From Brevibacillus migulae (lineage in GTDB: Bacteria; Bacillota; Bacilli; Brevibacillales; Brevibacillaceae): DNA of 64,000 nucleotides. This document shows positions 8,657-16,945 of this stretch, piece by piece; within the stretch, counting starts at the first letter, position 1, and each line of letters begins with the position of its first letter. The stretch covers positions 186,001-250,000 of the forward strand of contig NZ_SDKD01000001.1 of the NCBI RefSeq assembly GCF_004521915.1, in the 5' to 3' direction. The translations under genes were made by a program, and so were the position numbers. Below the pieces are notes generated by a model. That model saw nothing but the letters and a program-made list of their open reading frames with translations, searched no databases and was not told the origin of the DNA.

Positions 8657-10270
8657 ATGAGAAAAAGAAAAGCTCCGATTCATGCTGATGAATCTTCCAT
8701 TTTACGGGGAAAAGTAGAGGCGGTGCTTCAGCGCTTCCAAGACGATGCTTTCCTGTCGGACCGAAGCAATCGTGAAGCGTTATATCATCTGCTGAAGCAA
8801 GTGCGAGATTGGAGTATCGTGTTCGGCCGTAAAGACGTATACGGGTTCACGCTTCTCCTGCTGAGGCAGTTTCTTACCGACGATACGGAATACACAGTCG
8901 TTGTGGCGAACGCCATGATCATTCGCTCGCTTTTGGAGGGGTTGCTCCGTGCCATGCGCGGTGTCGTGACGGCAAATCCGGAGGTAGCGGCGACGGTCGA
9001 GTCCTCCGTCTCAAGTGTATCCACACGGACGAAAGCGATCGTATTGGACGAGGGTTGGTTTGATGTCGAAGCAGTGTTCGGAGAGCTGACGCATTACACG
9101 GCAACCACGATTCCCGCTGAGGATCTGGACAGCAGCGTGAGCCGGGAGATCCTGTCGGAAAGAGAGTTTGTCCTGATCGTGAACCTGGCGCCGGGTGCCC
9201 ATGGGGAGCAGGCTGTTCGAGAGCTGAAGGCCAGTGAGTGGGGGCGGGAGGTTCTCGTCATCGGGATCGTTCCGGGAACGGAAGCGCGCTTGTGGAATGA
9301 CCGGGCGGTGAGCGAGGCGGATCTGGTGCTGGCCGATCCATTCGCCCCGCATCAATTGGATGCAGCCATCCGGCAATTGCTGGCTCGAAAACGGAAAGTG
9401 GCTACCGTGAGCCGGGATGTCGAGCGGGAAGAAATGATCAAGCTTCTGCAAAAGGAATGGCTCCGTTTTGTGCGATTTGAGACACACTTTTCTTTGGTGT
9501 ATATCATGCTGGACCAATTTACTCATCTGGTCCAATCGTTAGGCAGCAAAGAAGTTTTGGCTTTCTACGAGAATATGTACGGTTTATGCCAGCGGACGAT
9601 CCGCAACTATGATGAAATCAAGCGCTGGAAGGCCAATGCGTTTGTCATCATGCTGCCGATGTCCAAGAGCGCGGGTGCGTTGATGGCGGTGGAGCGAATG
9701 CTCGGGATGATGGCGAGCACGGCGAAAGCGGAGCATTTCCTGCCGTTCGTCAAGATTGGTGTCCTGGAAAGCGAGCACGGCTACACCAGTGCGGAGGAAT
9801 TGCTAGTCAGACTGGAGGAGCAGCTCGCGGCCGCTCCGCCCAATGCCCGGGTTTTCCAGATTCCGCCCCTTCATGAAGCGTCCAAGCGGCAATCCAGCCG
9901 CATCAAGCTGCTGATCGTGGATGATGATCTGGCGGCACCTACGATTATCAACAACCATTTGAGCGCGGATGAATGGGAAGTCGAAATCTGCTCGGATGGA
10001 GCGGAAGCGTTGGAGCGTGCAGCAGCATTCCGGCCGGATGTCATCCTGTCGGAGACCAGCAGTTCAGGGATGAACGGTTTTGCGTTTTGCCTGAACGTAC
10101 GCCAGGTCTTAAGCGCCAAGCAGACGGCCTTTCTATTTTTATCCAAGCAAGGAACCTCCAGCAACATCTTGCGGGGGCTGCAGGTAGGGGCGGACGATTA
10201 TATCACGAAGCCTTTTTCCGTTGCCGTGCTGGAGGCGAAAATGCGCAGACTCGTTCACTTGCGGTCTTAA
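8657..10270 (+). CDS. Degenerate GGDEF/receiver regulator, probable c-di-GMP receptor of the polysaccharide operon
   Basis: A 537-residue soluble protein with four parts. Residues 1-115 are helical. About 125-235 looks like a receiver fold without the acidic residues. About 255-400 is a GGDEF-type domain whose active-site signature is KANAF (325-329), while the RxxD inhibitory-site motif is kept at the right distance (RNYD, 316-319, five residues before KANAF). About 415-535 is a receiver with acidic pocket D422-D424 and the KPF lysine, but E466 stands where the phosphoacceptor aspartate should be. It should therefore not make c-di-GMP but may bind it, as PelD and YdaK do. It starts an operon with HEAT, glycosyltransferase and anchored-protein genes. 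Receptor function is inference. Confidence 0.85.
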   Translation: MRKRKAPIHADESSILRGKVEAVLQRFQDDAFLSDRSNREALYHLLKQVRDWSIVFGRKDVYGFTLLLLRQFLTDDTEYTVVVANAMIIRSLLEGLLRAMRGVVTANPEVAATVESSVSSVSTRTKAIVLDEGWFDVEAVFGELTHYTATTIPAEDLDSSVSREILSEREFVLIVNLAPGAHGEQAVRELKASEWGREVLVIGIVPGTEARLWNDRAVSEADLVLADPFAPHQLDAAIRQLLARKRKVATVSRDVEREEMIKLLQKEWLRFVRFETHFSLVYIMLDQFTHLVQSLGSKEVLAFYENMYGLCQRTIRNYDEIKRWKANAFVIMLPMSKSAGALMAVERMLGMMASTAKAEHFLPFVKIGVLESEHGYTSAEELLVRLEEQLAAAPPNARVFQIPPLHEASKRQSSRIKLLIVDDDLAAPTIINNHLSADEWEVEICSDGAEALERAAAFRPDVILSETSSSGMNGFAFCLNVRQVLSAKQTAFLFLSKQGTSSNILRGLQVGADDYITKPFSVAVLEAKMRRLVHLRS

Positions 10271-10294
10271 AGGGAAAGAGAGGGGAGAGATAGG

Positions 10295-11347
10295 ATGTCG
10301 ACCATTTTTATCATTTATATGCTGACCTTGCTGTTTTCCTTGTTTCTGGCAGGTCTCTTCCTCTTTCTCCTTGTGCGGAAACTCGTTTTGCTCTATGTCG
10401 AATCGCGGGACAAGTCTTACGAGGACCACATCTTTCCGAAGCTCTGCCGTTTTGTGACACAGGAAGACAACCAGCAGCAGCGGCTGTTTCGTCACGCCAA
10501 ATCGTGGCAGCGTCGGATCGTCCTGCGCCTCTTGGTGGATATCGCTGCAAACGCGAAGGATCAAAGTGAGTGGGAGCAAATCAGGGCCGTTTGCGAGCAA
10601 ATTGAACTAGGCAAACGACTCGCCGCGTCATTGCAGGACAAGCGGTGGTGGAAGGTAGCCGAGGCGATCCGCTACGTCGGGATCCTCAGGCTTGATGAGT
10701 TTGCATCGATCGTCGCCAAGCATCTCGATGCGGAGGAGTACGATGTGTGGACGGCGGCGGCCAGGACCTTGACCCGATTGGGACGAAATGAAGTGCTGAT
10801 CCAATACTTGATCGATCATCACGAAAAGCTGAAACGGGAAGCCGTGATTCGGATCGTGGACATGCTGCGCAATATCACGGACAGCGATGTAGAAAAAATG
10901 ATGGCGCATTTCGAGCAAGTGCCGCCATTGCTGCAGGGTCTGTTCTTCGATCTTTTCGGCCAAGCCAAGGCAATCAAGGCGCTCCCGGTGCTGGAAGAAT
11001 ATCTAACGTCTGCAGACGGAGAGCATCGCGTCAAAGCCATGAAAGCGATCGCGGACATCGGGATCACATCCAAGCAAGACGAAGTGCTCACCGGCTTTCA
11101 GAGCCAGAACTGGGTCGAGCGCATGCAGACGATTCGGATCGTTCGCGCTTGCTCGATGCATATTGCGATTCCCCATCTTGTAGATGCGCTGGCTGACCCG
11201 GAGTGGTGGGTACGGTACCACGCGGCAGAAACGCTTCACAGCTTTGGGACCATTGGCAAGGAACGACTCCGCGAGGCGAGACTTCATCATCAGGATTCCT
11301 ATGCGAGAGATATGGCTGCACAAATTTTAAGCAGATGGAGCGCGTAA
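10295..11347 (+). CDS. Membrane-anchored HEAT-repeat protein
   Basis: A 350-residue protein with one N-terminal membrane helix (about 5-32), then a basic segment and a cytoplasmic alpha-solenoid of about five to six HEAT/PBS-lyase-type repeats, for example residues around DEFASIVAKHLDAEEYDVWTA and the C-terminal WWVRYHAAETLHSFG. Such solenoids are protein-binding scaffolds. Its place between the GGDEF-like regulator (24 bases upstream) and the glycosyltransferase (19 bases downstream) suggests that it couples the two at the membrane. No enzyme motif is seen. Confidence 0.85.
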   Translation: MSTIFIIYMLTLLFSLFLAGLFLFLLVRKLVLLYVESRDKSYEDHIFPKLCRFVTQEDNQQQRLFRHAKSWQRRIVLRLLVDIAANAKDQSEWEQIRAVCEQIELGKRLAASLQDKRWWKVAEAIRYVGILRLDEFASIVAKHLDAEEYDVWTAAARTLTRLGRNEVLIQYLIDHHEKLKREAVIRIVDMLRNITDSDVEKMMAHFEQVPPLLQGLFFDLFGQAKAIKALPVLEEYLTSADGEHRVKAMKAIADIGITSKQDEVLTGFQSQNWVERMQTIRIVRACSMHIAIPHLVDALADPEWWVRYHAAETLHSFGTIGKERLREARLHHQDSYARDMAAQILSRWSA

Positions 11348-11366
11348 ACGAAAGGGGGAACGTCGG

Positions 11367-12815
11367 GTGGAAAGCTTCCAAACCATTTTTACGTTGTTTA
11401 ATGGATTTATCATGTTTTATGTGGTGCTAATCAATTGTTTTTACTTGACGTTGTTTCTCCTTTCGTTTGGCAAGATTAGGGATTATATGAAGCGGAGCAG
11501 ATACGGCGAGTACCTGGAGATCAACTCCTCCGATCTGACGCCGCCGGTATCGGTCCTTGTCCCGGCGTACAACGAGGAACTGACGCTTCGGGACAGCCTG
11601 GAATCCTTGCTGCAGCTGAATTATCCGGAATACGAGATCATCGTTGTAAACGACGGCAGCAAGGACCGTACCTTGGAAGTGCTGCAGGAGCATTTTCATT
11701 TGGTGGAAATGACCCAGATCGTCCGCTACCAAATCCCCACAAAGAAAATCAAAGGGCTGTACCGCTCGACGCTGTACCCCAATCTGATCGTCGTGGACAA
11801 AGAAAATGGCGGGAAGGCCGATGCTTTGAACACGGGCATCAATATCTCGAGTTATCCGTATTTTTGCGGGATCGACGCAGATTCCTTGCTTGAACGCGAC
11901 GCCCTGATCAAGGCGATGCGCCCCTTTGTCGAGGGACACGACGAAATCGTCGCATGCGGCGGCATTATTCGGATCGCAAACGGCTGCAAAATCAGAAACG
12001 GCAGAGTGGAAGAGGTCAATATCCCGAAAAACATCCTTGCTTTGCATCAGGTGATTGAGTATTTGCGTTCATTCCTCATGGGGCGCATCGGCATGAGCAG
12101 CTTGAACAGCCTGTTGATCATTTCCGGGGCGTTCGGGATTTTCCGCAAGCGGGATGTGATCCAGATCGGCGGATACGATACCGGGACTGTCGGGGAGGAT
12201 ATGGAGCTTGTCATCCGATTGCAGAAGCATATGTATGAGACCAAAAGCAGCGGGAAAGTGCTGTTCGTGCCGGATCCTGTCTGCTGGACGGAAGCACCCG
12301 AGAACATTTCTGTACTGCGCAAGCAGCGGACACGCTGGGCGCTTGGCCTGATCGAAAGCATGTATAAGCATCGGAAGATCATCTTCAATCCGCAATACCG
12401 CACGATGGGACTGTTTACGATGCCCTATTTTTTTCTGGTGGAGATGCTGGGACCGCCCATTGAGCTGCTGGGCCTGATCCTGTTCGGCTTCGGATTGGCG
12501 TATGGGCTGGTCAGCATCCATTTTGCGATGCTGTTCTTGATCGCGACACTGGTATTCGGGATCTTCTTGTCCATGACGGCAGTGCTTTTGGAAGAATACA
12601 GCTTCCGCAAATATACGAAGGTGAGTCATTTCATCAAGCTTTTTCTCTTCAGCATCGTCGAAAATTTTTGGTATCGGCAAGTCAATGCCGTATGGAGAAC
12701 GTATGCCTTCCTGCGCTTTTTCCGCAAGGACCATAACTGGGGAGCCATGGAGCGGAAAGGCTTGACTGGCAGCAACAATGTCCCCACTGTTCCGAAAGAT
12801 ACGGCAGGGTTGTGA
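11367..12815 (+). CDS. Processive family 2 glycosyltransferase (membrane polysaccharide synthase)
   Basis: A 482-residue GT2 enzyme of the cellulose/PNAG/hyaluronan synthase type. One N-terminal membrane helix is followed by the catalytic domain: VSVLVPAYNEE and VVNDGSKDRT (nucleotide-sugar site), DADSL (DxD), GEDMEL (acceptor-site ED) and QRTRW (the Q-x-x-R-W motif of processive enzymes). Three to four membrane helices close it. It starts with GTG after AAAGGGGGA. The sugar cannot be inferred. The gene order resembles the c-di-GMP-controlled ydaJKLMN locus of B. subtilis, where YdaM is the GT2. Confidence 0.93.
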   Translation: MESFQTIFTLFNGFIMFYVVLINCFYLTLFLLSFGKIRDYMKRSRYGEYLEINSSDLTPPVSVLVPAYNEELTLRDSLESLLQLNYPEYEIIVVNDGSKDRTLEVLQEHFHLVEMTQIVRYQIPTKKIKGLYRSTLYPNLIVVDKENGGKADALNTGINISSYPYFCGIDADSLLERDALIKAMRPFVEGHDEIVACGGIIRIANGCKIRNGRVEEVNIPKNILALHQVIEYLRSFLMGRIGMSSLNSLLIISGAFGIFRKRDVIQIGGYDTGTVGEDMELVIRLQKHMYETKSSGKVLFVPDPVCWTEAPENISVLRKQRTRWALGLIESMYKHRKIIFNPQYRTMGLFTMPYFFLVEMLGPPIELLGLILFGFGLAYGLVSIHFAMLFLIATLVFGIFLSMTAVLLEEYSFRKYTKVSHFIKLFLFSIVENFWYRQVNAVWRTYAFLRFFRKDHNWGAMERKGLTGSNNVPTVPKDTAGL

Positions 12816-12844
12816 TGCCCTGCAGCGAAAGGGGGTAGCTCGTA

Positions 12845-13933
12845 ATGGTATACCGAATTGTATTTCGATTTCTCTTATTGGTCGCGGTACTGATTATCGC
12901 CTGGCCCTTTCTATCCTGGCAATGGAAAGAAGAAAGACAGCTTGATGTCGCAGTGATTGATAAAACGGTGCCCGTGGAAGATTACCGCGAACATCTGGGC
13001 TTGTTCTGGATCTTGGAGAACGCCAAGATCGCGAAGCCCGATGGCGAATGGTATCGGGCGGAAGCCGACTACTACGGCAACCATCCGGTAGAAGGGGTGG
13101 CGGAGCGAAACCTGTCGCTCAACCGGCAGCCGGATCTCATCTACATCACGGATACGTATGGTGTTTATCGAGCGGATCTGGGGGAAAAGCAGACAGGGGA
13201 GCGTTCCGAGATGCTCTACGGAGGTTTGACGTCGTACGAATGGGAGCAGCTGATGGGCGCCAAGGGGGAGCGGACTTCGTTGATTCTGGAGTTCAACTCG
13301 ATCGCCTCTCCGACGTCCAATAGCGTCAGACGCAGTGTCGAGAAGAGCATGGGCTTCGCGTGGACGGGGTGGATCGGACGTCATTTCCCCGATTTGCAGA
13401 GCGAGGAAGTCCCGGTATGGCTGCAGAAAAATTACGAAGCCCAGACAGGGAAGCCATGGACAATGGAAGGCGAAGGGATTGCCTTTGTGGATGAGGCTGA
13501 CCAGGTGATCCTGCTGCAGCCAGGCGACTACGAAGGGCAGGTACGCTTCGAGCTGACGGAAGAGGGAAGACGGCAGTACCCGACTGCCGCAGACAGCGAG
13601 TACGGGTATTGGTTCGACGTGATGATCCCCGATGAAAAGCTTGCGATCGATGCTACCTACAAGCTCGATTTATCGGAAAAAGGGAAGACGAAGCTTCGCG
13701 AAAACGGCATCCCGGATGAGTTTCCTGCCGTCCTGCGCGACCCTGACCAGCATACCTATTATTTCTCCGGGGATTACGCGGATATCGGGGTGAAATATTT
13801 CGGCAAAATGGACCCGCCGGAATCGTATTATGACGTTTTGGCTTTGATCCGCGAAGACGAACGCTTTTATTGGCAGAGCTATGTACCGATGATAAGGCAT
13901 ATTTTGGACCGAATCGAAGAAGGGAAACGCTAG
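12845..13933 (+). CDS. Anchored exported protein of unknown family, polysaccharide operon
   Basis: A 362-residue protein with one N-terminal membrane anchor (about 5-24) and the rest probably outside. The region starting VAVIDKTVPVEDYREHLGLFW suggests an alpha/beta fold starting with a beta strand, perhaps related to amidotransferase-like or deacetylase-like accessory proteins, but I cannot assign a family. It is last in the operon, 29 bases after the synthase gene, with an AAAGGGGG ribosome site. By position it corresponds to the export or modification factor of comparable loci. A shared bidirectional terminator separates it from the convergent glycoside hydrolase. Confidence 0.75.
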   Translation: MVYRIVFRFLLLVAVLIIAWPFLSWQWKEERQLDVAVIDKTVPVEDYREHLGLFWILENAKIAKPDGEWYRAEADYYGNHPVEGVAERNLSLNRQPDLIYITDTYGVYRADLGEKQTGERSEMLYGGLTSYEWEQLMGAKGERTSLILEFNSIASPTSNSVRRSVEKSMGFAWTGWIGRHFPDLQSEEVPVWLQKNYEAQTGKPWTMEGEGIAFVDEADQVILLQPGDYEGQVRFELTEEGRRQYPTAADSEYGYWFDVMIPDEKLAIDATYKLDLSEKGKTKLRENGIPDEFPAVLRDPDQHTYYFSGDYADIGVKYFGKMDPPESYYDVLALIREDERFYWQSYVPMIRHILDRIEEGKR

Positions 13934-13934
13934 A

Positions 13935-13986
13935 AAAAAGCGGCCTTGCAACCCGATGGATGATCGACGGGTGCAAGGCCGCTTTT
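13935..13986. terminator. Bidirectional intrinsic terminator
   Basis: AAAAGCGGCCTTGCA-ACCCG pairs with CGGGT-GCAAGGCCGCTTTT, a stem of about 19 bp with A and T runs at both ends. It separates the polysaccharide operon from the convergent hydrolase gene. Confidence 0.9.
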
Positions 13987-13997
13987 GTCATATGTGC

Positions 13998-16193
13998 TTA
14001 CGGAAGTGGCGCCTCGTAGGTTTTATAGACTTTTTGAATCTCCGTAAAGCCTAGCTTTTTTCGCTCGTGATAATGCGGGGATGTCCAGTTATCCCATTGA
14101 TAGGTGAGCGATTGGACAGGCGCGTTCGCTTCCTGAGGAGTGAGGATCGGCATGACGCCGATGTGATCGATGGAGACTTCCTCGAAGCGTCCTGCTTTGT
14201 ACAGGTAGTTCCATACTTTTTTGCTGCTAGGGTCGGTAAAGCCGAGCAGCATCCACGGGATGCGAATCTCCAAGACGTTCCCTTTCGCATACCAATCCGC
14301 CAGGGAGTTGAAAGACGGGTGCTTCGGATCCGCGATGCCGTTGATCATTTTTCCGACTTCAACAGCGTGGAACGGCTTTTTCTCTTTTGTTTGCGGCAGA
14401 TAGAAGCCCAGATCGGTTGGAAGCCGCCATGACAGCATGAAGCCAGCCGAATCGTTTGCATACCGGGGATCGACATCAATCAGGCGATTGTTGACACCGT
14501 ATGTCCATGTGAGCAGATCATATGCACTGTTGATCCGTATTTCCGCTTCCCCGTTTTGGAGGAGGAACATCGTCTCGGCGCCAGCTGGGAACTTGCTGCC
14601 TTTGTTGGCATCGGTTGATTGGGCGCCGCCTGCAATCGTATCGAAGCCGATCAACAGGTTGTCCTTCTTCAGATCCCAATCTCCCGCTTTTTTCTCCAGG
14701 ATCAGGTGCAGGTCCGATTCATCATGGGAGACCTTGATGCTGTAGTCATTCTTGGTTAATGCAGCAACGTGATCCTGCTGGTCCCAATCCCCTTTTTCCC
14801 CGTCGACGATGAGCGCTTCGCCTTTCCATGGAGAAGGCTCTACCGCGATCACGCCAAAATGCTCTTCATTGGTCAGGCGGTTTCGCCACATGGCCCGATT
14901 GGTTTCCATATCGTAGGTGTTCCAAGTGAACTTGAACCATTCATCGTGCCATTCAAACAGCATGGCGCCGTCCAGCTCTTCGTCATGGATGCTTTGGAGA
15001 AGATCGACGAGCATGCGCCCTTGCTCTTGCTCCGTATGCATCCCTTGGTTATATCCGTTTGGCGCAAAGTGCGCGATGCCGCGAGAGCTGGGCAAGCCAA
15101 ACTCGGCTACGATCAGCGGAATTCCTTTGTGATGCTCACGCAGATCATGCAAATACCCTGCGTATGGATTCTTGTTCCCGTGCTTGTCCACGTAGTTCAG
15201 GTATTCCGGTTGAAAGCGCAGGAAATCAGGGTAGTACGGATAGACGTGATAGGCCGCGAAATATCCGGCTTTCCAGGCATCTGTCGGTTCGACATGCATC
15301 GGGTCTACTGAGACGAGGTCCTCTTGCTCGAGAGGCTCGTTCGGGTGGTGCAGCGGGTCGGTCGTGAGCCAGTTCGTAAAGGATACCGGGCGCTGCCAGC
15401 CGTATTTCATTTCCTCTTGGGCAACGGTGTCCAGCATCCGGGCCAGCCAATTTTCAAACGGTGTGGCAGAGGCATTTCCGCGGAAATAAGTGCCTTGATA
15501 AGCGGGCATATTGGCATGGGCTTGGTCCGTTACCTGCACCGCCAAAGGGAACCATTCCGTACCTACCACCCAACCCAAGACGTAGGGGGAGATATCGGCG
15601 GTATAGGTCCCGGATGCATGTCCCGGTTTCGGCTCGATCGTCATTTTTCCGTGAATCGCACCTACAGCACGGTGGATTTCCGATTCGAAGGCGGCTGTGA
15701 TGTCTTTGTTGTAGGCGTCTCTTCCAAGGGAATCGGCTCCGATCAATTCCTCTTCAGGAGACCAGATTCCATGAAGCACCATGAGCGGCTTCGTTTGGCG
15801 GGCATTGAATTCGGCCAACGCCTCATAGAAGTAGGGAGGCATGATCGTATAAATCCGGATCACGCGGTTATTCATCTCGACCATTTGCTCAAACCAGCGC
15901 AGATAGTCTTCCCGCGTCGGGGAAAGCTCGCCGGGGAAATGGCCGGGAGTCGTAGATCCGAGGTTCACGCCGGCCCAGAAAAAGCGATCCCACCCTTTTC
16001 CGTTGTAGACAGCAAGCTTCTGGTCGACGACGGTAGATACTTGGGAAAACCCTTGCGGATCGTGATAAACCGCGACAGGCGTAGTAGCTTTCGCGGGAGT
16101 ACCGGCACCTCGCGGGAACCATTGAAAATAAGCGATGATGGCGGCACAAACGACGATGAGTAAGATACCGATGGATAGATAACGGTTACGCAT
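13998..16193 (-). CDS. Membrane-anchored glycoside hydrolase with C-terminal CBM9/DOMON-like domain
   Basis: A 731-residue protein. An uncleaved signal or anchor helix spans about 7-27. A TIM-barrel part follows (about 60-480) with GH-A clan features: FWAGVNLG at the first strand, RIYTIMPP, and IVAEFGLPSSRG, whose glutamate is the likely nucleophile. The last 240 residues start with IVDGEKGDWDQ, typical of CBM9/DOMON-type sugar-binding modules. It converges on the GT2 operon and probably trims or remodels that polymer, as GH8 YdaJ does beside ydaM. The start has GGGAGG a few bases upstream. Exact GH family is uncertain. Confidence 0.85.
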   Translation of the reverse strand: MRNRYLSIGILLIVVCAAIIAYFQWFPRGAGTPAKATTPVAVYHDPQGFSQVSTVVDQKLAVYNGKGWDRFFWAGVNLGSTTPGHFPGELSPTREDYLRWFEQMVEMNNRVIRIYTIMPPYFYEALAEFNARQTKPLMVLHGIWSPEEELIGADSLGRDAYNKDITAAFESEIHRAVGAIHGKMTIEPKPGHASGTYTADISPYVLGWVVGTEWFPLAVQVTDQAHANMPAYQGTYFRGNASATPFENWLARMLDTVAQEEMKYGWQRPVSFTNWLTTDPLHHPNEPLEQEDLVSVDPMHVEPTDAWKAGYFAAYHVYPYYPDFLRFQPEYLNYVDKHGNKNPYAGYLHDLREHHKGIPLIVAEFGLPSSRGIAHFAPNGYNQGMHTEQEQGRMLVDLLQSIHDEELDGAMLFEWHDEWFKFTWNTYDMETNRAMWRNRLTNEEHFGVIAVEPSPWKGEALIVDGEKGDWDQQDHVAALTKNDYSIKVSHDESDLHLILEKKAGDWDLKKDNLLIGFDTIAGGAQSTDANKGSKFPAGAETMFLLQNGEAEIRINSAYDLLTWTYGVNNRLIDVDPRYANDSAGFMLSWRLPTDLGFYLPQTKEKKPFHAVEVGKMINGIADPKHPSFNSLADWYAKGNVLEIRIPWMLLGFTDPSSKKVWNYLYKAGRFEEVSIDHIGVMPILTPQEANAPVQSLTYQWDNWTSPHYHERKKLGFTEIQKVYKTYEAPLP

Positions 16194-16252
16194 GAAACCT
16201 CCCAGGAAGATCTAAGTTGTCAACCATACTAGTGTACTAATTTTTTGGGGTT

Positions 16253-16268
16253 ATTCCTAGCTGGGAAT
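16253..16268. promoter_or_regulatory. Palindrome upstream of the hydrolase gene
   Basis: ATTCCTAGCTGGGAAT is a 16-base near-perfect palindrome 60 bases upstream of the glycoside hydrolase start and 78 bases before the SRPBCC gene. It could be an operator for either divergent gene. The binding protein is unknown. Confidence 0.35.
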
Positions 16269-16345
16269 CCCTAGTTTTCGTCACTTTTTCTAGTTACATC
16301 AAGAAAGGAGGGAAAGGGTCACAATAAGGGAAAAGAGGTGAGGAT

Positions 16346-16783
16346 ATGGTAGATGTATTCACAGAAACGATCATTCACCGTCCGCGTGACATCGTTTCTG
16401 ATTACGCTGCGAACCCTGATAACGCGCCTGAATGGTACGCAAATATTCAATCCGCAGATTGGCGAACGCCAAAACCGCTAGCTGTCGGGTCGCGAATCGC
16501 GTTTGTCGCACAGTTTTTAGGAAGAGAGCTTGCTTACGTATACGAAATCGTTTCCTATTCACCGGGGCAACAGCTTGTGATGCGCACGGTTGACGGTCCT
16601 TTTCCTATGGAAACCATCTACACGTGGGAATCGGTAGGGGGCCACTCAACCCGAATGACATTGCGTAACAAGGGCAACCCGACCGGTTTTTCCAAGTGGC
16701 TGACTCCATTCATGTCCGCAGCGATGAAAAGAGCGAATCAGAAAGATTTGAAAAAAATAAAGGACATCCTTGAAAATACGTAG
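16346..16783 (+). CDS. SRPBCC (START/Bet v1-like) family protein
   Basis: A 145-residue single-domain protein. It opens with TETIIHRPRDIVSDYAANPDNAPEW, the usual first strand and helix of polyketide-cyclase-like SRPBCC proteins, and the long C-terminal helix is rich in Lys. These bind hydrophobic ligands, but no specific ligand can be named. The ribosome site AAAAGAGGTGAGGA precedes the ATG. Confidence 0.85.
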   Translation: MVDVFTETIIHRPRDIVSDYAANPDNAPEWYANIQSADWRTPKPLAVGSRIAFVAQFLGRELAYVYEIVSYSPGQQLVMRTVDGPFPMETIYTWESVGGHSTRMTLRNKGNPTGFSKWLTPFMSAAMKRANQKDLKKIKDILENT

Positions 16784-16819
16784 CATCCGCTCTTGCATGA
16801 AAGCCTGAAAGAAGACAAG

Positions 16820-16852
16820 AAAAAGCGCGGCCTTGACTATCCAGACCGCGCG
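16820..16852 (-). terminator. Intrinsic terminator for LysR gene
   Basis: On the minus strand GCGCGG pairs with CCGCGC and is followed by TTTTT. It lies 94 bases beyond the LysR stop. Confidence 0.6.
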
Positions 16853-16945
16853 GATTTGGTGAGGGGAAAACGACTTGTGATGTCCAGCTTGCTTCCTCCC
16901 GGTTACTGGCAAGTATGCCGGGCTTGCGATACTGCCACGTTCCCA

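Noticed and set aside
14769-16163. Two long plus-strand frames (180 and 279 codons) opposite the glycoside hydrolase
   Set aside because: No recognisable protein pattern; they arise from the codon bias of the minus-strand gene, whose domains are clear.
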